From positions 20,475,047 through 20,539,046 of the forward strand of contig NC_081405.1 in the NCBI RefSeq assembly GCF_030272615.1: DNA of 64,000 nucleotides. Reading direction: 5' to 3'. A program made the position numbers and the translations under genes. This DNA is from Cryptomeria japonica. Lineage: Eukaryota; Streptophyta; Pinopsida; Cupressales; Cupressaceae. The notes beneath the pieces are model-generated. The model ran no database searches, was not told the DNA's origin, and was given only the letters and a program-made list of their open reading frames with translations. Of the stretch, positions 46,148 through 55,093 are shown piece by piece; position 1 is the stretch's first letter, and every line of letters begins with the position of its first letter.

Positions 46148-46379
46148 GTCTTGAAAGCATTTTATCGTGATGACTTTAAATTAAAGTACTTTCTCTTCTA
46201 TTTGGTATTGGTGGAGCAGAGGTTGCATTGCATCGTCCTAGGATACATATTTCCGCAGATACAACACAAGTTAAATGTATCCCAGGTCGATGCAAAGCAA
46301 CCTCTGCTCCAGAGATCACCAAAAAATAGAGAAAGAACTTTAATTTAATGCCATCGGGATAAAATTCTTTAATCAAGAC
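46148..46379. pseudogene. Fold-back B: second inverted DRM methyltransferase fragment
   Basis: Same layout as fold-back A. The minus strand from 46,379 reads a VLIKEFYPDGIKLKFFLYFL segment, then VISGAEVALHRPGIHLTCVV with no stop (an 85-codon open frame to 46,176 covers it). The plus arm carries IGGAEVALHRPRIHI. It is better preserved than copy A, with Arg kept in ALHRPG. Confidence 0.8.
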
Positions 46380-47254
46380 AGATAAAATTTGAGTTTGATT
46401 GTCATCATTTACTTTGCCAAATTCTTCACACATAACTCCTGAATCAATTTCCTACTCACAAGAATTTTATTATGTCTCAAATATAGGGAAACAAAAGGTT
46501 TCAAATAGAAAACTTGAACATGCAACTAATTCCATTGACTAACCAGAAGAACAAAATTAAGAAACGGTTTGATCATCTGAGAGATGTTGTAGACTTGCAA
46601 CTCACCAGCTAAGTTTTTGCGGGTAAGATTTTTTTTGTTTTGGTTATGGTTGTGGTGTTTATAGGGAGACATTTACAAATTTATATATATTTTCACTATT
46701 TAATGGTTTATGGGTTTGTAATGGTAATTTAATGTTCTTTCATATTTTTGTATATATTCTTTATAATAGCCTATTATATTGATTTGTTCTATTATGCATA
46801 ATGGTGTGGGTCATATGACTTTGTCGTCAGTGCATGACAGCATTGAACGAGTTCTACTTTTAAAAATTACATGAAACATTTTTAATTTATTTGATTCAGT
46901 GTTATTTGCAAAAAATGATTATCAATGATGTTTCCTTTCTCCAAGAATTGTCTAGGATCTTTCCATCAGATAATATGTAACATCGAATGACTAAATCTTT
47001 TCATTACAAATGCTTATTTTATTTAATTATTATTTGAGCGTGAATTAAAATTTATATCTGTATGGAAGCAGAATATACAAGTTGAAGAGTCATGTGCAAG
47101 CAAATTTCCTAAAAGAAAGCAAGCAGACATTATCTTGAATGACATGGAAACAAGCTCATCAGTTGCCTAGAAGAGAGCAATTGGAGAATGGCAGAGGAAA
47201 GTGTTTAAGGGTGATAAATAGATATATAGTATGCAATACAAACAAACAATGTTT

Positions 47255-47951
47255 GGAGTGTCTGATGTGACGTCTCTAATTTATGTCCGGAGGGACTAAC
47301 TGGTTTTGGAGTTCCTGTGAAACCTATTGGGCCACGCTTGAAGGAAATCAATGTGTTCATGCAAGGAGCACCTTTTTTCTATTATGAGAATGATACTTTT
47401 GCACCGAGGGATATTTGGAAGTCAATATCCAAAAATTTCTATAGTGTGGAACCAGAGTTGGCAGACTCAAAGTAATTTTCATCTTTCAGAAGACCAAGAG
47501 GTTATGTACACAATCTCCCAATAGAAGGGAAATTTCAAGCATTACCTCTTCCCCCGATGACTATTCAGGAAGCACTTCCTCAGACAAAGGACTATTGGCC
47601 TCCATGGGATCAAAGAAAAAAATTGAAGCATAGACTCTAGACGATGTGGTGGTGTCCTTTGTGAAGAACTCTGCACTATAATTGAAAATTCACGAGGGAA
47701 ACTGCAAGATAGTGAAGAGAAATACAATCTTGAAAAGTGGGAAGAATGGATCTTGGTTTGGGTGGGGCCAAGTTAGGTGGCTCCTCTAGAGGTTGACGAG
47801 ATAGAAATCATATTAGGATTTGAAAAAGATCACACTCGTGGAACTTCGTGTGCGAGTGATCGATTGTGGTGTTTGGGTAATGCATTCCAAATAGATACAG
47901 TTGCATTCCAAATGGGTAATGTCTTGATTAAAGACTTTTATCCTGATGGCA
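47255..47951 (+). pseudogene. DRM-type DNA methyltransferase fragment, left arm
   Basis: Conceptual pieces in order: CPEGLTGFGVPVKPIGPRLK, then GAPFFYYENDTFAPRDIWKS and ISKNFYSVEPELADSK, a TAA, then FRRPRGYVHNLPIEGKFQ, LPLPPMTIQEALPQTKDYWP and PWDQRKK. After a frameshift come WEEWILVWVGPS, a stop, and VAPLEVDEIEIILGFEKDHT, then LGNAFQIDTVAFQMGN (ending at the spacer). This is the order of the DRM1/2 catalytic domain (PPFFYYEN.A..P, RGYVHNLP, EALP.T..WWP.WD, LVWVG...APLE..E.E.LLGFP..HTRG, LGN.FQ.DTVAYH), i.e. the rearranged half that precedes motif I. DRMs establish cytosine methylation guided by 24-nt siRNAs. Two or three stops and frameshifts, and absence of the catalytic motif, mean no active enzyme. 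Confidence 0.87.
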
Positions 47952-48600
47952 TGCAACTGTATCTATTTGGAATGCATTACCCAAACACCGCAATCGATCA
48001 CTCGCACATGAAGTTCCACGAGTGTGATCTTTTTCAAATCCTAATATGATTTCTATCTTGTCAACCTCTAGAGGAGCCACCTGACTTGGCCCCACCCAAA
48101 CCAAGATCCATTCTTCCTACTTTTCAATATTGTATTTCTCTTCACTATCTTGCAGTTTCCCTCGTGAATTTTCAATTATAGTGTAGAGTTCTTCACGAAG
48201 GACACCACCACATCATCTAGAGTCTATGCTTTAATTTTTTCCTTTGATCCCATGGAGGCCAATAGTCCTTTGTTTGAGGAAGTGCTTCCTAGATAGTCAT
48301 GGGGGGGAGAGTTAATTCTTGAAATCGCTCTTCTATTGGGAGATTGTGTACATAACCTCTTGGTCTTCTGAAAGCTGACAATTATACTTCGAGTCCGCCA
48401 ACTCTTGTTCCACACTATAGAAATTTTTGGATATTGACTTCCAAATATCCTTCGGTGCAAAACCATCATTCTCATAATAGAAAAAATGTGCTCCTTGCAT
48501 GAACACATTGATTTCCTCCAAAGCGTGGCCCAATAGGTTTCGTAGGAACTCCAAAACCAGTCAGTTCCTTCGGATATAAATTAGAGACGTCACATCAGAC
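47952..48600 (-). pseudogene. DRM-type DNA methyltransferase fragment, right arm (inverted copy)
   Basis: The mirror copy of the left arm. On the minus strand 48,554-48,333 reads EEINVFMQGAHFFYYENDGF, then APKDIWKSISKNFYSVEQEL and ADSKYN before a small frameshift. Further on, in shifted frames, are the EALP..KDYWPPWD-like region and, at 48,060-47,960, the LGFEKDHTRG / GNAFQIDTV region reversed. It has a different set of small lesions from the left arm (TAT where the left has TAA at ADSK), so the arms diverged after duplication. Confidence 0.85.
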
Positions 48601-49059
48601 ACTCTAGACATTGTTTGTTTGTATTGCATACTCTCTATCTATTTATCACCCTTTAACACTTTCCTCTTCTTTTCTCCAATTGCTCTCTTCTAGGCAGCTG
48701 ATGAGCTTGTTTCTATGTCATTCAAGATAATGCCTGTTTGCTTTCTTTTAGGAAATTTTCTTGCACATGACTCTAAAGCTTGTATGTTCTGCTTCCGTAC
48801 AGATATAAATTTTAATTCACGCTCAGATAATAATTAAATTAAATAAGCATTTGTAAAGAAAAAATTTAGTCATTCGATGTTACATATTATCTGACAGAAA
48901 GATCCTAGACAATTCTTGGAGAAAGGAAACATCATTGATAATCATTTTTTGCAAATAACACTTAATCAAATAAATTAAAATGTTTAATGCAATTTTTAAA
49001 AATAGAACTTGTTCAATGTTGTCATTCACTGATGACAAAGTTGTTTGACCCACATCATC

Positions 49060-49305
49060 TCTCGCCGTTGGAATTCCGACGACAACTAATGGAACGTCCG
49101 ACGAGGATGCTGTATATCCAACATCACTACCATGTCAAATGGTCATCGAAGAGCAATCATAACATCCATCGGAAATCCGACGGAAATGGCATCGTCGGAA
49201 ATCCTGACAATGAGTTTTCAATGGTAAAGTTTGTCGGAAGACTGACGTTTGGTCGTCGCAAATCTGACAATTAGCCGTTGGAAATTAGGCCCAAATGTAC
49301 TAGTG
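49060..49305. repeat. CACTA right subterminal and terminal repeats
   Basis: A run of half-palindromes: cgccgttggaattccgacga (49,064), cgtccgacgagg, catcggaaatccgacgg (49,167), catcgtcggaaatcctgaca (49,190), gtcggaagactgacg, gtcgtcgcaaatctgacaat and agccgttggaaatt, ending in gtactagtg. This is the same motif family as at the left end, denser here. Confidence 0.85.
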
Positions 49306-49600
49306 AGTGTCTTTATATATGAGATCCTAGGTCAATTTATTGATTAGGCCAACCTCCAATGGTCATATAGAGCCACCAATTTCATTTCTCATTAGACGCC
49401 TTGGTCCTCCTCAATCAAGGACCAAAATTTAGGTCCAAAGAGGAGGACACTCCTCTAGAGAGTCATTTGGTAGGTGCATATGGCATAAAATATGGAGTTA
49501 AGACACTAAACAAACCTAGATAGGAGATGGGAAGAAAACGCGCTTAAGTAGGGGAATGACATGAGGTGTAAATTGGCCTAGTGACAATTTAAACGCTACA
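49306..49600 (-). repeat. 5' LTR (right) of the host retrotransposon, remainder
   Basis: Begins with the AGT target copy and gtctttatatatgagatcct, colinear with 21,120-21,467 of the left LTR (with a ~50-bp deletion near 49,392), and ends gacaatttaaacgctaca. Confidence 0.88.
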
Positions 49601-50665
49601 GTTATTAACAAATGAATCAAAGAAAAATTACAATTAAAATAGGTTCAATAGACTTTGCAATATGTATTTTTTAACTTTTTTTTTAAATTGTCAATGGCTA
49701 GAACAATATACTTTGATAGGATACTTTGTTGGGAGGGTCCCCCATAAAAGCATGCTCCAGGATTGGGTTGTCAAGGCATGTACCCCTTGTTTTATGGGAA
49801 AATTGCACATAATTAAATGAGTTAACAACCAAAACTCAAATCTAATTAGCTAATCTATAAAGACAATGAAAAATATAATATAAATCAATAAAATATGGAA
49901 ATTAATTTGATTAAACTCCCTCATTGATTCCATTCATGGCTTTCATTGCTCTTCTCAATTATTGTGGTTGATTGACTCTCAGTGTTGCATTGGGAATCCT
50001 ACATAAGAACTACACAATAATTTTGAAGATAGTGGTTATTGAAAATGGGAGAATGGTGCTCAATTTATAGATTTCAAAGGGAGAAATTGAACGGTTGAGA
50101 TGCATTTGAGAGAAAAATCGATCCAATGAAATGATATTATTGTATTTAGTTGTCAACAAATGAATCAAATAAAAATTATAGTTAAAATAGGTTCAATTTT
50201 GAAATATGTATTTTTTTATCATTTTAAAAAAATATCAATGATTAGAATAGTATACTTTGATAGGATACTTTGTTGGGAGGGTCCCCCATAAAAGCATGCT
50301 CCGGGATTGGGTTGCCAAGACATGGACTCCTTGTTTTACGAGAAAATTACACATAATTAAACTAGATTAAATGAGTTAACCACCAAAACTTAAATCTAAT
50401 TAGCTAATCCATAAAGATAATGAAAAATACAATAGAAATCAATAAAATGTAGAAATTAGTTTGATTAAACTCCCTCATTAATTATATTCATGGCTTCCAT
50501 TTCTCTTCTCGATTCATGTGGTTGATTGGGTCTTAGTGTTGCACTGAGAATCTTGCATAAGAATGACACAATAATTTTGAAGATAGTTGTTATTGAAAAT
50601 GGGAGAATGGTGTTCAATTTATAGATTTGGAAGGGATAAATCAAACGGTTGAGATGCATTTGAGA
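49601..50665. repeat. Tandem duplication, unit ~530-550 bp; pre-insertion reference site
   Basis: 49,601-50,129 and 50,130-50,665 are two copies of one unit, with shared phrases aacaaatgaatcaa, ttgttgggagggtcccccat, aaaagcatgctcc and gggagaatggtg.tcaattt. The second copy begins gaaatgatattattgtattt followed by agttgtcaac, joining in one piece what is split between 20,278-20,303 and 49,601 by the 29-kb insertion. No coding content. Confidence 0.88.
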
Positions 50666-50704
50666 ATAGATTCAATTAACGGTTGAGATCAGTTGAGACA
50701 TAAT

Positions 50705-51516
50705 TGATGCAGGAGCATCCCCGATCGATGAGCAATCTCGTATCAACTAAAAATATTTCCTTTCAGTTTTGTTCTTGTCTAGTTCTTTATGCAGTTTTCT
50801 GTGTTCTTACCGGTTGGTACCGGTAGTTGCTTGTTTTTCATGGCAGATCTTATTTTTGGTTTCCAGGCAGGTTCATGTTCTTAATTATAGATTTCTAGTT
50901 CATTTGGGTTCTTTTTCGATCAGTTATCGCTTTTGGTTGATTGTTTCTAGGTTATGAGACAATTCTTGTGCTTACCGGTTGGTTTTCCTTCATTATCGGC
51001 ACGATTCTTGGCGTGTGGATCTATTTCGGGTCTTGTCCGATGTTCTTTGGTGTGTGGCCGACCTTCCTGCTGAACCGCATCTCTTGGTTGTTATTTTCCA
51101 AAAAGATTTCTTTAATTCTTAGGGCTGACCTAGTTACACATTTCATTTTCCTGCATTGGTAAATGTAATCTTATGAGGCCGACCCAGATATGTTTCGGTG
51201 GGTATAAATATGACATTATGTAATTATTTGTAAGGGCAAAGGAATTAGAATCAATAATAAGGATTGAGATTTGCATTTTGTGATCTGGTTGATTCTTAGA
51301 GTCCCGATTGGATTATATCTGGTTGATAGCCTGCATGTAACCGGTTAACTATCAGATGTTCTTTGATGATTATATGATGATAGCCGGAAGTTCTAAAGAA
51401 ATAATATGATATGTTTATGTAATCTTGTTATGTTTTCTTGTTTCTTTGGCTGTGTTACTCTTGTTGCATAAGCCGGTTGATTCTCTTTGAGCCTTTTACC
51501 AGTTATGGCTGCATCA
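50705..51516 (+). repeat. 5' LTR of the gag-protease element
   Basis: 812 bp, TGATGCAGG to GCTGCATCA; colinear with 53,612-54,432 with perhaps 6-8% differences by eye. Confidence 0.9.
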
Positions 51517-51547
51517 AGTGGTATCAGAGATGGTTTTGGACTGACTA

Positions 51548-52814
51548 GTGGAAGAATTGTTTGTGAACATTAAGGCATTCCTTTGGGTGGACAGATCACC
51601 GATTAGAGGCAGGTTGCACGTGTGTTCAATAGATCGTCGAGGGGAGGCAATTGAAACCGGTAGTCAAATCGCCGAGTTGAGGCAGTTCACCGAAGTGGAG
51701 GAGGAGATGTCACCTAGAAGGAAAAACCCCCTGAGGGTAGAGCAGATGATGGAAGACTTCAAGAGTGAAGTGAGGAATGAAATCCGAAACACTTTGGCTG
51801 GTTTGAGAAGAAACCCTGATTCTAAGGATGAATATGAAGAAACCAGTGAAGAGCTTGAAGAAGCTAAAGGATCGAAAGATGAAAGAGAGGAAATATTCTT
51901 GAGAGTGGTGGCACAAGCGAGTAAAGTTCATAAAGTTGAAGTTTCCAACTTTTTCTGAAACGCTTACCCGGAGGATCTAATCAATTGGATCGGAGAGTTG
52001 GAGGATTACTTCGAGTTTGAGGATGTCAAGGAATCGTAGAGAGTCTGGTTGGCATAGACTAAGTTGAAAGGGCATGCTGCCTTATTTGTAGAAAGACAGA
52101 GTGGAGAATGGTAAATTTAAGATCACCCGGTGGAGACAGATGATTGCAAGATTGTAGGCCAAGTTCATATCGGGAGACTATGAGTTGGAATTGTTCAAGA
52201 AGTTACAGAACCTGAAACAGAGAAACATGATTGTGAAGGAATATACTGAGGAATTCTATAAGGTGGTGATTAGATCTGGAGATAGAGAGATGGACAAAGA
52301 AAAGGCGGCAAGGTACATAAATGGACTTGCTTTTAACATTCAGGATGCAATGAGTATGTTGAGGGTTTCAATAATTGAAGAAGCTTACCAGTATTCTTTG
52401 AAGGCTGAGGAGAAGATGAGAAGAAGACAATCAAATAGGGGGGAGGAGAAATTCAAAGGACAGATGAGTGACAATACGAAGAAATTGTTTGAGGAAGATG
52501 AATCAAAACCTAAGTGGAGTAAAGAACCGAAGCAAAAGACACAGAGGAAAGTCACTGGCAGTATTGGTAGAGAATTTCCTAGCAAATGTTACAAGTGTGG
52601 AGAAACTGGACATATATTCTATGAATGTAAGCAAGGAATGGCAAGAAGTTTTGTGGCAAATGAGGAACCGGAAGGTGAAGGTACCGGATCTAACTGTGCA
52701 CCGGAGCAAGGAGAATCCCTTATGTCAGAAGAAAGGATATCAGATCTACTCAGAGGAAGAGTCTTTTCCGGACTGTGTGTAAATCAGGTGGTAAGTGTTG
52801 CAAGGTTATTGTAG
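51548..52814 (+). pseudogene. Gag of the small Ty3-like element
   Basis: Three connected pieces. 51,548-51,958 (MEELFVNIKAFLWVDRSPIR) has a Glu/Lys-rich coiled region (MEDFKSEVRNEIRNTLAGLR). About 51,960-52,180, with four stops, carries the gag core PEDLINWIGELEDYFEFEDV and LKGHAALFVERQSGEW. 52,185-52,814 continues with LFKKLQNLKQRNMIVKEYTE, YINGLAFNIQDAMSM, a basic linker and the knuckle CYKCGETGHIFYEC (CX2CX4HX4C). The layout is that of Ty3 gag (retrotrans_gag fold then nucleocapsid). The damage is modest, fitting a fairly recent insertion with intact target duplication. Confidence 0.8.
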
Positions 52815-53107
52815 ATAGTGGATGTACTGACAATTTGGTATATGAGGAGATGGTTGTGAAGCTTGGATTGAAGAGGCTTGAGCATCCTTTTCCTTATGAG
52901 GTAAGTTGGTTGCAAGATGATCAAAAGATAGAGATAAAGGAACAATGTTTAGTGAATTTTAATATTGGGCCTTTCAGGGATGAGGTCTTGTGTGATGTTG
53001 TGTCTATGAGTGCTTGCCATGTCTTGTTGGGAAAACCTTGGCAGTTTGATAGAGGAGCTATTTATGACTGTAGAAGAAACCTAGTCACTAATGAGAAGGA
53101 TGGGTAG
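52757..53107 (+). pseudogene. Retropepsin-like aspartic protease domain
   Basis: In a frame shifted from gag: CCKVIVDSGCTDNLV gives the catalytic D-S-G (normally DSGATHNF; here Cys in place of Ala and Asp in place of His), then VVKLGLKRLEHPFPYEVSWL, NIGPFRDEVLCDVVSMSACH and VLLGKPWQFDRG, the second beta-hairpin and the ILLG-type helix region. Ends with a stop at 53,107. The Lys/Glu-rich tail to about 53,380 is the remainder of the polyprotein linker. No RT follows. Confidence 0.8.
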
Positions 53108-53611
53108 AAGTTCACATTGATTTCTTTGAAGAAGAAAGAAAAGGAGGTGAAGAATCTGAGTCCTGAGAAAAGTTATAGAATTGAGAAACTGGTGGCAGAG
53201 GTTGTATCAGAAGGTTTGAAGAAAGATCTGATAGAACCAGTTGCAGAGGTTATACCAGAGGGTGACATGAGTTTGCAGAAGGATCTGACAGATGAACCTG
53301 ATGGACAGATGAAATCGGATGACAGAGGGCTTATGGTGACAAACTGGATGAAGTCTTGTGGTAGAAACAAATCAGAGTTGTAGATGAAAAAGAGTAGTAA
53401 ACATAGACAATGTGCAAATCTGAAGCAAAGGAATAGAAATAAAGAGAGTCAGAGGTTAGAGAAGTCGATTGAGGCACCAGAGGAGCTAAAGCAAAGGTTG
53501 ATAGATAAAGAAGATGTTTGGATCAGAAATGAGCATGGGGTCTTTATTTTGAATCCTTTTAGATTTTCATGAGTTGCCTCTCATGGAACATCTTTTTCTA
53601 CCTAGGTTGTC

Positions 53612-54432
53612 TAATGCAGGAGCATCCCCGGTCGATGAGCAATCTTGCATCAACCAAAAATATTTCCTTTCAGTTTTGTTCTTGTCTAGTTCTTTATACA
53701 TTTTCTGTGTTCTTACCGGTTGGTACCGGTAGTTGCTTGTTTTTCATGACAGATCTTGTTTTTGGTTTCTAGGTGGTTTCATGTCCTTAATTCTAGATTT
53801 CCAGTTCATTTGGGTTCTTTTTCAGTCAGTTATCGCTTCCGGTTGACTGTTTTTGGGTTTCGGGATAGTTCTTGTGCTTACCGGTTGGTTTTCCTTCATT
53901 ACCGATGTGATTCTTGGCATGTGGATCTATTTCGAGTCTTGTCTGATGTTATTTGGCATGTGGCCGACCTTCCTATTGAACCACATCTCTTGGTTGTTAT
54001 TTTCCAGAAAGATTTCTTTAATTCTTAGGGCTAACCTAGTTACATGTTTCATTTCCTGCATTGGTAAATGTAATCTTATGAGGCCAACCCAGATATGTTT
54101 TGGTGGGTATAAATATGATGTTATATAATCATTTGTAAGGGAAAAGGAAGTAGAATTGAGAATAAGGATTGAGATTGACATTTTGTGATCCGGTTGATTC
54201 TTATAGTCTCGGTTGGATTGTATCTCGCTGATAGCCTACATGTAACCAGTTAACTACTGGATGTTCTTTGATGATTATATGATGATATCCAGATGATTTC
54301 CGGAAGTTCTAAAGCAATAATATGATCTGTTTATGCAATCTTGTTATGTTTTCTTGTTGCTTTCGTTGTTTTACTCTTGCTGCATAAGGTAGTTGATTCT
54401 CTTTGAGGGTTTTACTGGTTATGGTTGCATCA
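53612..54432 (+). repeat. 3' LTR of the gag-protease element
   Basis: 821 bp, starts TAATGCAGG (one change from the 5' copy) and ends GTTGCATCA, followed directly by the ataat target copy. Confidence 0.9.
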
Positions 54433-54437
54433 ATAAT

Positions 54438-55093
54438 TGATCAAGAGTTGACTCATATGATTGATGAGTTGACTGAATTGATTGATCAGTGAATTGAATA
54501 GATGAGTCTGTTTGAAAAAGCTAATTTGGAGTTAGAAAAGGTGATTGAGGAGTTACCTAGTGAGATGATTGAATTGATTGGTGAGTCAGAAAAAGGTGAT
54601 TGTTAGTTAGATTGAAAGTCAATGCCAGTTAGGATTTTGACATGTGTTGTAGGAATTTGACACGAAATTCAAATTCCAATTGCATTTGATTTGAATTTGG
54701 ATTTTCGAAATCATGAAATGAAATGCACATTTTATTGATATTAAGTGAAACTAGCATTTGAGAATTTTTTAATTTTTTAATTTTTAATTAGTAAAGAATG
54801 AGTTAGATAATTAAATAACTTAAATAAATTATTTCATTATAGGAAATTGAATTTTATTAAATAATAAGCTTATTTAATTAAAGGTATAATTTCATAATTA
54901 ATTAAATGATAAATTTATTTAATTAATATAATGAAAAGGAGTTTAAATGATTAGAAAGAAATGTAACAATGAAATGTGACAATTAAATTAGTTTAGAAGA
55001 AATGCAATTAGATTAATTAAAATCAAATAATTATTTAATCAATAAAGAGGAATAATTAACGTGTTAGTGATGAGACATTTTTAGGTGTCTACA
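54438..55093 (-). mobile_element. LTR remnant of TGTAGACACC type, minus orientation
   Basis: The minus strand starts TGTAGACACCTAAAAATGTC at 55,093 and continues with taattaa-rich DNA, as in the LTR starting at 56,584. The left limit is unclear; 54,438-54,600 is a degenerate short-period repeat (attgattgatgagttgac and variants). No internal domains, so a solo or truncated LTR. Confidence 0.55.

Larger units (their letters stand above)
45262..46379. repeat. Direct duplication of a ~360-bp unit containing a DRM fold-back
   Basis: The segment 45,262-45,620 (from caatgcttgattgcatgttc) recurs at about 46,012-46,379 with a few percent difference. Each copy ends in a 232-bp fold-back. The two copies are separated by about 390 bp, whose start (45,630-45,690) repeats the innermost part of the large inverted repeat's right arm. 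Confidence 0.8.
46799..49058. repeat. Large inverted repeat: two 1.1-kb arms, 45-bp spacer, DRM sequence
   Basis: The left arm is 46,799-47,906 and the right arm 47,952-49,058 (1108 and 1107 bp), reverse complements with roughly 95% identity by eye; stretches of 60-90 bases carry only one or two changes. The outer tips are taatggtgtgggtca / tgacccacatca, the inner tips gtttgggtaatgcattccaa / ttggaatgcattacccaaac. The 45-bp spacer (47,907-47,951) contains gtcttgattaaagactttta and tcctgatggca, the start of the segment carried in fold-backs A and B. The right arm ends only about 250 bp from the CACTA right terminus, inside its subterminal repeats. A transcript would form a ~1.1-kb nearly perfect double-stranded RNA. 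Confidence 0.95.
38773..49305. mobile_element. CACTA (En/Spm, CMC) transposon carrying captured PPR and DRM gene fragments
   Basis: 10,533 bp. The left end is CACTAATACATTTAGCC and the reverse complement of the right end is CACTAGTACATTTGGGCC; both continue with (C)TAA(A)ATTCCAACGG, giving imperfect terminal inverted repeats of about 30 bp. Subterminal regions (38,800-38,960 and 49,060-49,285) carry repeated CGTCGGAAATCCGACG-like half-palindromes in both orientations, a hallmark of CACTA transposase-binding regions. A 3-bp AGT duplication flanks it. No TNPD/TNPA-like transposase was recognised, so it is non-autonomous. Its cargo is PPR-gene fragments (39,880-40,010 and 44,430-44,740), DRM DNA-methyltransferase fragments arranged as fold-backs (45,389-49,058), and decayed retrotransposon sequence. 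It lies within the right LTR of the host element and is therefore younger than it. Confidence 0.9.
20304..49600 (-). mobile_element. Host LTR retrotransposon split by nested insertions (29 kb span, ~6 kb original)
   Basis: Two matching LTRs in the same orientation bound the span: 20,304-21,467 and 37,945-49,600 (the latter split by a CACTA element). Read on the minus strand both start TGTAGC and end near CCATTAC(A). Next to the right LTR, minus strand, is TTTTGGTGAACCCAACTCC (primer-binding site), and next to the left LTR is the purine tract AAAGTGGGGGCTAAA, so the element runs right to left. Flanks give a 5-bp target duplication with one mismatch: gttct (20,299-20,303) and gttat (49,601-49,605); the uninterrupted paralogue near 50,150 has gttgt. 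After removing four insertions, about 3.9 kb of internal DNA remains, encoding only a decayed gag-like protein. No RT or integrase was seen, so it was probably non-autonomous or has been deleted. Confidence 0.8.
50705..54432 (+). mobile_element. Small Ty3-like LTR element with gag and protease only
   Basis: The 5' LTR is 50,705-51,516 and the 3' LTR 53,612-54,432; both begin T(G/A)ATGCAGGAGCATCCCC and end tGCATCA, giving TGATGCAG..CTGCATCA inverted tips. A perfect 5-bp target duplication ataat is at 50,700-50,704 and 54,433-54,437. The primer-binding site tggtatcagaga starts at 51,519. The internal region (~2.1 kb) encodes gag with one zinc knuckle and a retropepsin-like domain, then stops; RT, RNase H and integrase are missing, so it depends on a partner element. 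The LTRs carry a doubled taccggttggtaccggtag motif (about 50,809 and 53,714). Confidence 0.9.

Noticed and set aside
47777-48049. 90-codon plus frame spanning the centre of the large inverted repeat as a possible new chimeric gene
   Set aside because: The first half is true DRM sequence, but after the spacer it reads the opposite arm in antisense; no sign it is translated. Kept only as evidence for the DRM fragment.
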